From: Clostridia bacterium
GTDB lineage: Bacteria; Bacillota; Clostridia; Oscillospirales; CAG-272
Direction: 5' to 3'
DNA length: 38,312 bases
NCBI GenBank assembly: GCA_017461765.1
Contig: JAFTXO010000020.1
Location: 1-38,312, forward strand
The notes beneath the pieces are model-generated. The model was not told the DNA's origin. It saw nothing but the letters and a program-made list of their open reading frames with translations, and searched no databases. A program made the position numbers and the translations under genes. The first letter of the stretch is position 1, and the number at the start of each line of letters is the position of its first letter. Below, one piece after another: positions 1 through 8,537 of the stretch.

Positions 1-66
1 ACCTTTTCCGGTCTGCTTGTGTATCTCTACTATTTTCTTCTTGAATGCATAATCGTATTTATACAT
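1..66 (-). CDS. IS3-like transposase, N-terminal fragment (runs off left edge)
   Basis: Only the first 22 codons are inside the window. They read MYKYDYAFKKKIVEIHKQTG, which resembles the N-terminal helix-turn-helix start of IS3/IS150-type transposase OrfA proteins (aromatic start, then FKxKIVE). The ATG at 66-64 has an AAGGGG Shine-Dalgarno at 79-74, seven bases upstream. That site forms the 3' arm of a long hairpin (71-133). Family assignment rests on a short stretch and is tentative; the gene continues beyond the window. Confidence 0.6.
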   Translation of the reverse strand, partial: MYKYDYAFKKKIVEIHKQTGKG

Positions 67-70
67 AAAA

Positions 71-133
71 AATCCCCTTAAAGTATTCTCGAAAACTTTT
101 TTTGTTTTTTCGAGTGTATACTCTAAGGGGATT
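71..133 (-). promoter_or_regulatory. Hairpin sequestering the transposase ribosome binding site
   Basis: The arm at 124-133 (AATCCCCTTA on the minus strand) pairs perfectly with 71-80 (TAAGGGGATT), which contains the AAGGGG Shine-Dalgarno of the transposase. Pairing continues inward for six more pairs and then, past a small internal loop, for eight pairs (CTCGAAAA/TTTTCGAG) around an A-rich loop. A long transcript from the jag side would therefore hide the ribosome binding site. On the minus strand the hairpin is followed by six T residues, so it might also terminate transcripts. Confidence 0.75.
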
Positions 134-136
134 ATA
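131..136 (-). promoter_or_regulatory. Possible -10 box of the insertion sequence
   Basis: A perfect TATAAT lies on the minus strand. No good -35 is seen 17 bases upstream. Transcription from it would start near 124, just after the outer 5' arm of the hairpin, giving an mRNA in which the Shine-Dalgarno is free. Confidence 0.4.
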
Positions 137-160
137 TCAAACGGAGACAGTCTCTTTTGA
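137..160. repeat. Imperfect palindrome, possible IS end
   Basis: GAGACAGTCTC (144-154) is a perfect palindrome flanked by TCAAA (137-141) and TTTGA (156-160). It sits between the jag stop and the IS hairpin, so it may mark the IS terminus or act as the end of the jag transcript. No T-run follows on either strand. Confidence 0.35.
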
Positions 161-173
161 TTTATAATGTAAT

Positions 174-1088
174 TTATTTCTTTTCTAAAGAAATTACGAT
201 TTTACGGTTTTCGTCGTAACCGATTGAGTGAGTTGTAACTCCGGGGATCTTTTGAACCTCAGAGTGAACTATTCTTCTCTCATAGGGGTTCATAGGCTCA
301 AGATGAACGCTTCTTTGCTGACGAATTGCCTTTTCGCTCATCTTTCTTGCCAAGGTACGCAAGGTCTGCTCGCGCTTTGCACGGTAATTTTCTATATCTA
401 CGATCACCTTTACATATTCCTTGTGATCGCCCTCGCTCTTTCTTGCAAGGCAAAGATTTGCAAGATACTGAATAGAATCAAGCGTTTCGCCGTGATGTCC
501 GATAAGAGCTGATGCGTTTTCACCCTCTACCGTAACTATTCTCGATACATATCCCTGGCTATCCTCTGTAAGATCTCCCTTTACCTCGCAGTTAAGTCCG
601 AGACCCGAAACGAACGATTTCAAAAATCCGATAACGATCTGCTTTTCAGCTGCCGTTACCTTGATATCCTCGTCCTTTATAGGCTCGCTCTGCTTCGGCT
701 TGGGTTGTGCCTTGGGCTGAGGCTTGGTAGCTTCCTGAGCCTGAACGGGCTTTTCTGCCTGAGGCTTAGGCTGAGGCTTTTCGGTCTTTTTCTTCTGCTG
801 TTGAGGTCTTTCAACAAGGTGCGCCTTAGCGGTGCTTTGCTGAGGCTGAGATTGAGGTTGAGGCTGAGGCTTTTTCTCCTTTTTTATCTGAGGCTTTTTT
901 TCTTCCTTGCCGTCGTCGACAGAGATCCTTATCTCAGCAGGAACCGAGCCAAACACACCGAGAAATCCTTTTTTGCCACGGGAGATTATCTCCTCCATAG
1001 CGATCTCTCCGTACGAGGAATAAAGCTCAACGGCTTTTTTGTAAGCCTCTTCAACTGTTTTTCCTGTTACTGTATATTCGATTTTCAT
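174..1088 (-). CDS. jag: Jag/KhpB RNA-binding protein (Jag_N, KH, R3H)
   Basis: 304 aa. Residues 1-55 form the Jag N-terminal domain (KTVEEAYKKAVE, then the KKGFLGVFG signature). Residues about 57-140 are a low-complexity Gln/Pro/Lys linker. A KH domain with the GHHGETLDSIQYL loop follows, and the C-terminus is an R3H domain (LARKMSEKAIR...MNPYERRIVH). Jag, also called KhpB or EloR, partners KhpA in RNA binding and is linked to cell elongation and division in Gram-positives. It is the last gene of the rpmH block, 11 bases after yidC, the standard arrangement. The linker is longer than in short homologues. Identity is certain; the linker's role is unknown. Confidence 0.95.
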   Translation of the reverse strand: MKIEYTVTGKTVEEAYKKAVELYSSYGEIAMEEIISRGKKGFLGVFGSVPAEIRISVDDGKEEKKPQIKKEKKPQPQPQSQPQQSTAKAHLVERPQQQKKKTEKPQPKPQAEKPVQAQEATKPQPKAQPKPKQSEPIKDEDIKVTAAEKQIVIGFLKSFVSGLGLNCEVKGDLTEDSQGYVSRIVTVEGENASALIGHHGETLDSIQYLANLCLARKSEGDHKEYVKVIVDIENYRAKREQTLRTLARKMSEKAIRQQRSVHLEPMNPYERRIVHSEVQKIPGVTTHSIGYDENRKIVISLEKK

Positions 1089-1099
1089 AATAATCCTTC

Positions 1100-2071
1100 T
1101 TATTCGTCGTCTATATGATGGAGCGAACGAATTTCTTTTTGTGCATAATCTTTAGGCACGGGAGTCGGTTTTTTATTCTTCATATCTCTTTCAGCCTGCT
1201 TGAAATCCTCATCAGTGAATACGGGCTGCGGCATAAGCTTAGCAAGCAATAGCTGCTGTGCTATTGAATAGATAGTTCTGATTATCCAATATACACCGAG
1301 TGCGGCTGCGTATTTAAATGAGATCCAGAAGGTGATGAGAGGAAGAACGATCATCATGATCTTCATCGATCCGCTCATTTGTGCCTGCTGTTGAGTCTGT
1401 GGAGCAAATTTTCTTGACAAAAATTGCGAAAGGTACATAAGTCCGAGGTTGAGTATCGGGATGAATATGAGCCACCACAAGCTTGTACCCCAAGCTTCGA
1501 TAGGCGAAGTACCGAGATCGGCACCGAAAAGTGTCATATCGAAGAGCTTGCTTCTGTCAGAAAGCAACGCGGAATATTCTCCGCTTGTGCTTATGATAGA
1601 CGGATCGCGAAGAGCCGTCAAAAGCTTAACCTGAGGCGCATTTCCCGAGGGCGCTGTTCCGAATACCTCAAAGTAAAGCTTATTACATGAGGTTGCGCTA
1701 AGACCGAACATGATCTCAAGCGGACGGGTAAGAAGCTGCCATACGGGCAAAAGCAAAATAATTTGAATTATCATCGGAAGACATCCCGCAGCAGGGCTGA
1801 AGCCTTCTTTTTGATACATTTCCATTATTTCCTGTTGACATTTTTGTTGCGACTTTTGATCGTTTCTGCCTGCATATTTCTTGCGTATAGCCATTTCCTT
1901 AGGACGCATAGACGCTTGCTTTATTGTGTTCTTCTGTTGCTTGATTGCAAAAGGAAGTAGCAAAAGCTGAAGTGCGAGGGTGAACAAAATAATTGCTGCG
2001 ATATAGTTTTTTGTTATAAAATAACAGCCTTGTAAAACGTAGCCGAGCAATTTAGCCAAAAAATCAAACAT
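1100..2071 (-). CDS. yidC: Membrane protein insertase YidC/OxaA/SpoIIIJ
   Basis: 323 aa. It inserts and folds membrane proteins, alone or with SecYEG. It shows the YidC core: a first hydrophobic segment (about 10-40), a cytoplasmic basic loop ([23 protein letters not shown]), and the conserved [20 protein letters not shown] segment leading into the second membrane span. Further spans lie near 195-215 and 235-270. A hydrophilic insertion of about 60 residues follows the [11 protein letters not shown] segment, making it longer than the roughly 260-aa SpoIIIJ. The start overlaps the yidD end by 8 bases, which suggests translational coupling. The C-terminal tail is basic, as in ribosome-binding YidC tails. 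Confidence 0.95.
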   Translation of the reverse strand: MFDFLAKLLGYVLQGCYFITKNYIAAIILFTLALQLLLLPFAIKQQKNTIKQASMRPKEMAIRKKYAGRNDQKSQQKCQQEIMEMYQKEGFSPAAGCLPMIIQIILLLPVWQLLTRPLEIMFGLSATSCNKLYFEVFGTAPSGNAPQVKLLTALRDPSIISTSGEYSALLSDRSKLFDMTLFGADLGTSPIEAWGTSLWWLIFIPILNLGLMYLSQFLSRKFAPQTQQQAQMSGSMKIMMIVLPLITFWISFKYAAALGVYWIIRTIYSIAQQLLLAKLMPQPVFTDEDFKQAERDMKNKKPTPVPKDYAQKEIRSLHHIDDE

Positions 2072-2327
2072 TTTCGTTATTTTCTCCTATATTTTTTTGC
2101 CTTTTGAAAGTAAATTTCTCCGGCACCGGATCGTATCCGCCCTTACCGAAGGGATTGCATCTTAAAACCCGCCATATGGCAAGGAGCATTCCTCGTATTG
2201 CACCGAAGCGGTCAATAGCATCAAGCGCGTATTGAGAGCAGGTCGGCGTAAATCGGCAGCACGGACGCTTTAATGGGGATATAAATTTACGATATCCCTT
2301 TATGAAAAATTTAAATATTCTTTTCAT
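2064..2327 (-). CDS. yidD: Membrane protein insertion efficiency factor YidD
   Basis: 87 aa, the usual length. It has the family signature: [11 protein letters not shown] at the amphipathic N-terminus, a Cys-rich [15 protein letters not shown] segment and the [14 protein letters not shown] motif. YidD is a small membrane-associated protein that assists YidC-dependent insertion. The gene overlaps rnpA by 17 bases upstream and yidC by 8 bases downstream, so the three are almost certainly translated from one mRNA. Confidence 0.95.
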   Translation of the reverse strand: MKRIFKFFIKGYRKFISPLKRPCCRFTPTCSQYALDAIDRFGAIRGMLLAIWRVLRCNPFGKGGYDPVPEKFTFKRQKNIGENNENV

Positions 2328-2700
2328 CGTTGATCATTTTTAAGACACGCATCGCGTGAATTATTTCTTTCTTTATGATGTCGCTCTTTGCGCTTACCGC
2401 AGAGTTTCTTGCGACTAAAACGACTAAATATCCCTTTTTCAAATTATAGTCTTTTTCTGCTTGTCTTAAACCCTCACGCAAAATTCTTTTAACTCTGTTT
2501 CGTACAACGGCGCCGCCCAATTTCTTGGAGACGGTTATGCCGACTCTGTTGACGTAAGCCTTCTTTGGGTTGTCCTTCATAAGCTTAAAAGCCTTGAGGT
2601 CCTTCAAAACATACACCACAAGATCCTTGCAGATGAATTTTGAGCCTTTTGCGTAAGTCTTGGAAAATAAATGGTTTTCACATATTGCGATATGTTTCAT
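2311..2700 (-). CDS. rnpA: Ribonuclease P protein component
   Basis: 129 aa. It is the protein subunit of RNase P, which helps the catalytic RNA cleave tRNA 5' leaders. The diagnostic RNR box is present ([14 protein letters not shown]), as is the N-terminal [12 protein letters not shown] segment for substrate leader binding. It lies downstream of rpmH, separated by an attenuator-like hairpin at 2771-2815, which fits the common excess of L34 over RnpA expression. Confidence 0.95.
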   Translation of the reverse strand: MKHIAICENHLFSKTYAKGSKFICKDLVVYVLKDLKAFKLMKDNPKKAYVNRVGITVSKKLGGAVVRNRVKRILREGLRQAEKDYNLKKGYLVVLVARNSAVSAKSDIIKKEIIHAMRVLKMINDEKNI

Positions 2701-2770
2701 CGGCTACCCTTTCTACAGGCCAATTCCTGTACTTGATATCACGATTCTAATTGCCCTTTCGGGACTTTTG

Positions 2771-2815
2771 CTTTCGTTTTAACGAAAAATCCTCCGAACT
2801 TTTATGGTTCGGAGG
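2771..2815 (-). terminator. Terminator/attenuator between rpmH and rnpA
   Basis: On the minus strand, CCTCCGAAC (2815-2807) pairs with GTTCGGAGG (2799-2791) across a 7-base loop and is followed by ATTTTT. A second small inverted repeat (TTTCGTT/AACGAAA, 2771-2787) follows immediately. Likely a partial terminator that lets some transcription continue into rnpA. Confidence 0.75.
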
Positions 2816-2836
2816 AGTCAATGCACTAAATGAGCA

Positions 2837-2971
2837 TTAGTATGTGAGTCTTGCTCTGCCTTTTGCGCGTCTTCTTTTCAAAACTTTTCTGCCGTCAGCA
2901 GTTCTCATTCTCTTTCTGAAACCATGTTCTTTTTTTCTTTGACGTTTCTTAGGTTGGTAAGTTCTTAACAT
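2837..2971 (-). CDS. rpmH: 50S ribosomal protein L34
   Basis: 44 aa, too short for many gene finders. It reads [20 protein letters not shown] and ends in KGRARLTY, with the full L34 signature ([16 protein letters not shown]). The start at 2971 has a near-perfect AAGGAGGTG ribosome binding site seven bases upstream. It is the first gene of the block under a consensus promoter at 3065-3094. In most bacteria dnaA lies on the other side of rpmH; here that position is taken by ygiQ. Confidence 0.97.
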   Translation of the reverse strand: MLRTYQPKKRQRKKEHGFRKRMRTADGRKVLKRRRAKGRARLTY

Positions 2972-3064
2972 GTTTTGCACCTCCTTAATTTATAAATTGG
3001 AAGCCGTATAAAATACGTCGTTTTGAAAGCCAATTTATTTGTATGCGATTTCAAGACAAGGTAT

Positions 3065-3094
3065 ATTATACACGCACAAGGCGTGATTTGTCAA
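3065..3094 (-). promoter_or_regulatory. Sigma-A promoter of the rpmH block
   Basis: On the minus strand, TTGACA (3094-3089), an 18-base spacer and TATAAT (3070-3065). Both boxes are perfect. The predicted 5' UTR of rpmH is about 90 nt. Confidence 0.88.
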
Positions 3095-3130
3095 GAGTTT
3101 TTTTGCACTTGTCTTACTTTTTTCGAAGCA

Positions 3131-5104
3131 TCATCCTCGTTTTTTGCCTTTTTTAGCGAGGGAGTGTCTGTTATCCTTGCTAAAATTTTTTTGATTTTTT
3201 TGCTTTGATACCGAAGATTTTGCGTTTTTTTGAGATTTTTGATAAGGATTTTTCGTCTTATTCGAGCGTTCCTTCTTCACGGTATTCTGATTAGCGCCGA
3301 CTCTCATATCGGGCTTTACAAGACATTCCGAGCCAAAGCCGATCAGATCCTCGCGTCCCGCTTTTATAAGCGCTTCTCTTACGAGATTTCTGTTTTCGGG
3401 ACGCTTATACTGCAAAAGCGCGCGTTGCATAAGCTTTTCGCGGTAATCGTCGGGCGAGTAAACGCTTTTCATATCAAGTGGATTTATACCCGTATAGTAC
3501 ATAACGGTGGAAGCCGTACCCGGTGTGGGATAAAAATCCTGCACCTGCTCGGGATTACAGCCTTGATTTTTAAGATAGAGCGAAAGCTCGATGGCGTCGT
3601 TCAGCGTGCTGCCCGGATGCGAGGACATAAGGTACGGAACTATATACTGTTCAAGACCGAATTTCTCACACAGGGTGAAGTATTTTTCTCTGAATTTATC
3701 GTACACCTTAACGCTTGGCTTGCCCATATATTTTAGCACGTTATCGGAGCAATGCTCGGGAGCTACCTTTAGCTGACCGCTGACGTGATCACGAACGAGC
3801 TTTTTAAAAAATTCGTCACTCTTATCAGCCATCATGTAGTCAAATCGGATGCCCGATCTTATAAATACCTTTTTGACCTTCGGCAACGCCTCGACCTGCT
3901 TTAAAAGCTCTATGTATTCACTGTGATCAGCCTTCAAATTCGGACACGGGGTCGGCACAAGACACTTTCTCGAGCTGCAAACTCCGTCCTTTAGCTGTTT
4001 ATCGCAAGCGGGATATCTGAAATTTGCCGTAGGCCCGCAGATATCGTGAATATAGCCCTTGAAATCACTCATTTCGGTGATAAGCTTAGCTTCTCTCACC
4101 ACGCTTTCTATACTTCTTGAACGAACGCTCCTGCCCTGATGAAAGGCAAGCGCACAGAAATTACATCCGCCAAAGCAGCCTCTGTTATGCGTTATTGAGA
4201 ATTTAACCTCCGATATTGCAGGCACTCCGCCCTCTTTTTCATACACAGGGTGGTATGTTCTTGTGTACGGAAGGGCGTAAACTGCATCAAGCTCCTCTCT
4301 TTCAAGCGGATATGCGGGAGGGTTTTGAACGAGCTTTTTGTTGTCGTAATATTCGACGATTGCCTTGCCGTTTATAGCATCCTGATTTTTATATTGGATA
4401 CCGAAGGCGCGTGCGTATTCACGCTTGTCCTCTTTGATCTTATTAAAGTCGAATTCCGCGGCGACGGGGTAATTTACATCGTCATCCTTCGAGCAAAGAT
4501 AGACACATCCCCGCTCGTTTCTTATTTTTTTAACAGGAACTCCGCGGTCAAGAAGCTTGGCTATCCTTAAAATTATGCTTTCGCCCATACCGTATGTAAG
4601 AATATCGGCACGGGAGTCCACCAAAACGGAGCGTCTTATTTTATTATCCCAATAATCATAATGTGCAAATCGGCGAAGCGAAGCTTCAAGACCGCCGATA
4701 ATTATCGGCACATCACCGTATGCTTCTCTTATTCTGTTGCAATAAACTATGACCGCACGGTCGGGACGCTTGCCCATTTTGCCGCCTGCGGAGTAGTAAT
4801 CGTATGAGCGTTTTTTCTTGGAAGCGGTATAGTGCGCCACCATTGAGTCGATATTTCCCGCGCTTACTAAAAATCCGAGACGGGGTCTGCCGAATTTTTT
4901 GAATTCATCGCACGATTTATAATCGGGCTGAGCCAAAACAGCCACTCTGAAGCCCGCATTCTCCAAAACTCTCGTTATTATAGCCGTTCCGAACGACGGA
5001 TGATCGACGTATGCGTCGCCGCTGACGTACACGAAATCAGGCACGTCCCAGCCATTTTGCGCACACTCCTCCCTCGATATCGGTAAAAATTTATTGTTTT
5101 CCAT
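3131..5104 (-). CDS. ygiQ: YgiQ family radical SAM protein
   Basis: 657 aa from the ATG at 5104. The alternative ATG at 5110 leaves only one base after the GAGGTG ribosome binding site, so 5104 is preferred. It matches the YgiQ/UPF0313 family: an N-terminal segment with [14 protein letters not shown], a long B12-binding-like region, and the radical SAM cluster motif CFGGCNFCA (CxxxCxxC). Cys-rich segments ([20 protein letters not shown]) and the Lys/Ser/Gln-rich C-terminal tail are typical. Substrate and reaction are unknown for the whole family. It lies 26 bases upstream of the rpmH promoter on the same strand, with no clear terminator between, so some readthrough into rpmH is possible. Confidence 0.93.
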   Translation of the reverse strand: MENNKFLPISREECAQNGWDVPDFVYVSGDAYVDHPSFGTAIITRVLENAGFRVAVLAQPDYKSCDEFKKFGRPRLGFLVSAGNIDSMVAHYTASKKKRSYDYYSAGGKMGKRPDRAVIVYCNRIREAYGDVPIIIGGLEASLRRFAHYDYWDNKIRRSVLVDSRADILTYGMGESIILRIAKLLDRGVPVKKIRNERGCVYLCSKDDDVNYPVAAEFDFNKIKEDKREYARAFGIQYKNQDAINGKAIVEYYDNKKLVQNPPAYPLEREELDAVYALPYTRTYHPVYEKEGGVPAISEVKFSITHNRGCFGGCNFCALAFHQGRSVRSRSIESVVREAKLITEMSDFKGYIHDICGPTANFRYPACDKQLKDGVCSSRKCLVPTPCPNLKADHSEYIELLKQVEALPKVKKVFIRSGIRFDYMMADKSDEFFKKLVRDHVSGQLKVAPEHCSDNVLKYMGKPSVKVYDKFREKYFTLCEKFGLEQYIVPYLMSSHPGSTLNDAIELSLYLKNQGCNPEQVQDFYPTPGTASTVMYYTGINPLDMKSVYSPDDYREKLMQRALLQYKRPENRNLVREALIKAGREDLIGFGSECLVKPDMRVGANQNTVKKERSNKTKNPYQKSQKNAKSSVSKQKNQKNFSKDNRHSLAKKGKKRG

Positions 5105-5248
5105 TATCATTCACCTCTGAGCGTGAGTATATAATTTATTTTACCATACATCGAACAAAATATCAACCGCAAGATACTCTATTTTTTCTTTTTTCACACT
5201 TAGATCATTTTCTTTTCACAAATTATCAAATAAATTTCACAAAATATA

Positions 5249-5280
5249 TTGACAATTTAAATTTCTCGTGCTAATATAAT
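5249..5280 (+). promoter_or_regulatory. Promoter of the zinc-ribbon membrane protein
   Basis: TTGACA (5249-5254), a 17-base spacer and TAATAT (5272-5277); an overlapping TATAAT (5275-5280) has a 20-base spacer. It lies about 30-60 bases before the gene at 5311. Confidence 0.75.
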
Positions 5281-5310
5281 TATAACTTAAAGAAAGGAAA
5301 TTTTTTAGTT

Positions 5311-6888
5311 ATGGATCAACAACAAAACATCACATGTCCATCATGTGGCGTGGACAATCCTGCAGAAACTAAATTCTGCCGTAGCTGCGGTACTAAATTG
5401 ATCGCAGACGCACCTAAGCCACCAAAGGAAAAGAAACCGAAAAAAGAAAACGGCTTCTTTGCTAGATTTCCCCTTATGCGCCTCATTCGTAGCGGAGTTA
5501 TGCTTATTCTTGCAATAGTTATCTTCGCGACATCATTCTCATCCGTTCTTACATATAACCAAGAGCTCGACAAGGAAGATGCTGAATTCTTCAAGGAACT
5601 TTATGACATCAAAGCAAGCGCAGGCGACAAGATCAGCGTTAAGATCTCTCCCCTTGACACAGTAGTTCTCTTCTTTGACTCTATGGCAAGCAAGGACGAT
5701 GACAAGCTCTATGAAGATTGGAAAGAAAAAATCGAAAAGCTTGAAGAAAAGTATGAAAACTTTGAACCCAAGTCATTGAACGATCTTGCAAAATACACTA
5801 AAGACGAAATGAAGGTATCACTTCGTATGGATCTCCAAAGCGAAGATGAGCCTATAAACATCGGTCTCGGTATCGCTGCTCTCGTAAGCTTGACATACTT
5901 GGCTATCGGCCTCGTACTTCTCATCCTCGCAATCATCAACTTCATTTTCTTCTGGGTAGGCAAAGGCTCTTACCTCAACGGATGCACAAAGGCTCTTACA
6001 GTAATGCCTGTTCTTGCATTCCTTGCTCACTACACAACAAAAGCAGGTATGGCTTCTGTTTACAATGCAGCAAGCAATGGTCTTACAGTTGGCATGGGCA
6101 GCGCTCTCGGAGTACTTATTGTTGCTCTTATCGGTATCGTTGCATTCATCGTATTGCGCTTTATCTTCGCTGCTAAGACTATCGTTCTTAAGAAATTCAT
6201 CTTCAATGCAATCTCACTCGTTATCTCAGTTGCTTGCTTGATGATGGTATTCGTTGGTGCGCTTTCTGTAAACATCAAAACAGAATTCGAAGGCTCAAGC
6301 AAAGCCACAACAGCTTCAACAACAGTATCTCCCGATTACTTCGGAAGCATCGAAAAGCCGGTAGAGGTTGAAGACGATTACGATTATAGCGACTATGTAG
6401 ACCACTCTTACATGAGAGAATACTACAAAGAGATCGGTGATAACTTCTCTAAATATAAGAAGTCCGAGATCGAAGACGGCACAGCTGATGCTCAGATCCA
6501 ATCTGTAATCACAGAGGTTGTTTCTTTTGCTACTGACGATTCCGTTGCATATGTATTCGGTCTTGCAACAAGCCTCTACTACACACTCGTTGCTATCTTC
6601 ATTTCTATGGTTGTATGGCAGAACATCAACTATCTCGCAACAGGAGACAAGAGCAAGGCTCTTAACCGCGTAGGTAAGATCTTCTCTATCATTCTCTCTT
6701 CATTCATTCTCTTGTTCGTTATCATATTCTTCGTATTCACAGCTGATTACCTCACAGGTAACTTCACAGTTGGTCTCGGAGTTGGTCCTATCCTCCTCCT
6801 CATCCTCTCTATAGTGATGACAGCATTCCCCAACGGTGGAAAGAAAAAGGTTGTTCAATACGTTAGACAAGAGTACGTTGAAGAATAA
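5311..6888 (+). CDS. Zinc-ribbon polytopic membrane protein, function unknown
   Basis: 525 aa. The N-terminus is a zinc ribbon with two CxxC pairs (CPSCG near 9-13, CRSCG near 23-27), then a Lys/Pro-rich linker. About eight membrane segments follow, near residues 58-80, 185-215, 230-245, 255-285, 290-315, 410-440, 450-475 and 490-512. A charged, Glu/Lys-rich extracytoplasmic loop lies after segment 1, and an Asp/Tyr-rich loop (about 335-385) before segment 6. Zinc-ribbon-led membrane proteins of this type are common in Clostridia but have no assigned role. Codon use is clean, with a strong bias to frequent codons, hinting at good expression. It stands alone with its own promoter and terminator. 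Confidence 0.8.
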   Translation: MDQQQNITCPSCGVDNPAETKFCRSCGTKLIADAPKPPKEKKPKKENGFFARFPLMRLIRSGVMLILAIVIFATSFSSVLTYNQELDKEDAEFFKELYDIKASAGDKISVKISPLDTVVLFFDSMASKDDDKLYEDWKEKIEKLEEKYENFEPKSLNDLAKYTKDEMKVSLRMDLQSEDEPINIGLGIAALVSLTYLAIGLVLLILAIINFIFFWVGKGSYLNGCTKALTVMPVLAFLAHYTTKAGMASVYNAASNGLTVGMGSALGVLIVALIGIVAFIVLRFIFAAKTIVLKKFIFNAISLVISVACLMMVFVGALSVNIKTEFEGSSKATTASTTVSPDYFGSIEKPVEVEDDYDYSDYVDHSYMREYYKEIGDNFSKYKKSEIEDGTADAQIQSVITEVVSFATDDSVAYVFGLATSLYYTLVAIFISMVVWQNINYLATGDKSKALNRVGKIFSIILSSFILLFVIIFFVFTADYLTGNFTVGLGVGPILLLILSIVMTAFPNGGKKKVVQYVRQEYVEE

Positions 6889-6901
6889 TTAAAAACACAA
6901 A

Positions 6902-6928
6902 AACACGAGGGCAACCTCGTGTTTTTTT
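6902..6928 (+). terminator. Rho-independent terminator
   Basis: AACACGAGG (6902-6910) pairs with CCTCGTGTT (6915-6923) across GCAA, followed by a run of seven T. It ends the gene at 5311-6888. Confidence 0.93.
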
Positions 6929-6974
6929 GTATAACGAAAATCACGCGATAATCGCGTGTGTTCCTTTTACTTAA

Positions 6975-7006
6975 AAAAGACTGCTTATTTTCCGAAGCAG
7001 TCTTTT
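6975..7006 (-). terminator. Terminator of the five-hydrolase run
   Basis: AAAAGACTGCT (6975-6985) pairs with AGCAGTCTTTT (6996-7006). On the minus strand it is followed by more T residues, so it ends the leftward operon that finishes at 7025. It may work in both directions. Confidence 0.85.
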
Positions 7007-7024
7007 ATCTTTACGTATTTATTT

Positions 7025-7741
7025 TTATTTCACTATTTCAAAGCATTCAAAACGATTTTCCTTACCCTCGCACATAGCAGGCAGGGTATGATATCTTACG
7101 TTATTTATAATTTCGTCATGTCCGGGATGATAATGACCCTGAATAACCTCTGTCACCCTTCCGCACGAGCTTATAAGCGCTCTTATATCCTTTGCATTTC
7201 TTACAGTATGATTATTGTCAAGTCCCTCTTCAATGATCTGGTGTGAGAATATAATGATATTTTTTTCGCTATCCTTGCTTAATACTTTTTCAAGACTCAA
7301 AAGCTGATCGTTTGGCAAAAAGGTATTCGTCCAATCGACCTTACCAACCTCGTAGATTTTACCGGTATCCTCGTAATTGCAATCAAGAAAAACGAGAATC
7401 GCATCATCAAGCTCAAGCGAAAAGGGCGGATACGCGCCGTTTGTGTACCTATTAAATTCCTCTCTTGTGAAGTTTTGATAATCGTGATTTCCCATAAGAG
7501 AATAAAATTTTATTCCGTACGAGTCTATAAGCTCGGTTATCTTTTTTATGCTTCTTATATTTTCTTGCTCGTTTCCACAATCGTCAACAAGATCGCCAAG
7601 ACAAATAACAAGCCCGACGCCTTCTTTTTTGAAGCTATCCATAGCTTCCTTTATTTTACCGTAGGAAAGCGCGTGATATCTACCCCCGCTCACCATGTCC
7701 TTATCGCAATAATGCGGATCAGAAAAAAGTCCTATTTTCAT
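7025..7741 (-). CDS. Calcineurin-like metallophosphoesterase
   Basis: 238 aa from the ATG at 7741, which has GGAGGT seven bases upstream; a longer frame to 7777 overlaps the previous gene and lacks a site. It shows all metallophosphoesterase motifs in order: SDPH (DxH, residues 8-10), LGDLVDD (GDxxD), MGNHDY (GNHD), a central SHQ and C-terminal GHYHPGHDE (GHxH). These residues bind a dinuclear metal centre that hydrolyses phosphomonoesters or diesters. It is soluble with no signal peptide. It starts one base after the stop of the MBL gene, so the two are coupled. The substrate is not deducible; a CpdA-like phosphodiesterase is one option. Confidence 0.88.
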   Translation of the reverse strand: MKIGLFSDPHYCDKDMVSGGRYHALSYGKIKEAMDSFKKEGVGLVICLGDLVDDCGNEQENIRSIKKITELIDSYGIKFYSLMGNHDYQNFTREEFNRYTNGAYPPFSLELDDAILVFLDCNYEDTGKIYEVGKVDWTNTFLPNDQLLSLEKVLSKDSEKNIIIFSHQIIEEGLDNNHTVRNAKDIRALISSCGRVTEVIQGHYHPGHDEIINNVRYHTLPAMCEGKENRFECFEIVK

Positions 7742-7742
7742 T

Positions 7743-8528
7743 TTAAACCTCCATATCAAGTCCGTCGTATGACACAAAAGCTCCGAATTCCTTCGCTATA
7801 AGCTCAGTTTCCTTATGAGATTTATGAAGTGAGGGAGCTATATGAGAAAGATATATCTTCGTTTCGTTATTTATTATTTTAGCACTCATAAGCGACGGGA
7901 GCATAAGTCTTATCATGGGAATACTGTTATGCTCCGCCATACGCCAATCGCCCTCATAGTCGCCGACCGTACAGTCAAGAACCGCAAGCGAGAGCTGAGC
8001 GCCCTTTAAATAATTATAGGTTTCATTCAAAAGCCAAGCTCCGTCACAGCCGTAGAATATTTTTATCCCGTTCTTTTCGAAAAGAAAGTGCGACGGCGCG
8101 GTTTCGGGATCGTGATTTGCCTTCAAAGAGGTTACAAAAAGCCCCGTTCCTGCGGAATATTTCTGATACGGCTTCATCCTGATCACCGTAACGTTCGGTA
8201 TAGCGTCAAGCATAGCATCCTCTCTTATATAAAGGCGAAGCGGCTCTTTTTTCTCATTGGCGATAATGGATATATTTTTGATATCAAAATGATCACTGTG
8301 CATATGCGTGATAAAAAGATCGGTAATATCACGCGCATTTATATCTGCGATTCTGAGTGAATCAATTATATGTACGCCAGCATCAACAAGGTAATTTCCG
8401 TTTATCAGAACAGCGGAAGCTCTGCGCGCATCCTTATCAAAGCTGTTTTTGAATTCCGTTTCAAGCTTGCTTGAAAAATCGCAAGCGCAAGTGCCGAGAA
8501 ATTTTATATCAAATGCTTTTTCACACAT
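7743..8528 (-). CDS. MBL-fold metallohydrolase
   Basis: 261 aa. It has the metallo-beta-lactamase fold metal site HMHSDH (HxHxDH), a later histidine in LKANHD, the GCDGAW aspartate and a C-terminal YLSHIAPSLH histidine. The layout is closest to PhnP-like phosphodiesterases, but this is inference. AAGGAGATATT precedes the ATG. It is nine bases after the GH78-like gene and one base before the metallophosphoesterase gene. Two different phosphoesterase-type folds side by side suggest the pathway includes a phosphodiester or phosphate ester. Confidence 0.85.
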   Translation of the reverse strand: MCEKAFDIKFLGTCACDFSSKLETEFKNSFDKDARRASAVLINGNYLVDAGVHIIDSLRIADINARDITDLFITHMHSDHFDIKNISIIANEKKEPLRLYIREDAMLDAIPNVTVIRMKPYQKYSAGTGLFVTSLKANHDPETAPSHFLFEKNGIKIFYGCDGAWLLNETYNYLKGAQLSLAVLDCTVGDYEGDWRMAEHNSIPMIRLMLPSLMSAKIINNETKIYLSHIAPSLHKSHKETELIAKEFGAFVSYDGLDMEV

Positions 8529-8537
8529 AATATCTCC

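Noticed and set aside
705-1118. 137-aa plus-strand ORF opposite jag
   Set aside because: A Leu/Arg-rich shadow of the Gln/Pro/Lys-rich jag linker; no ribosome site or family.
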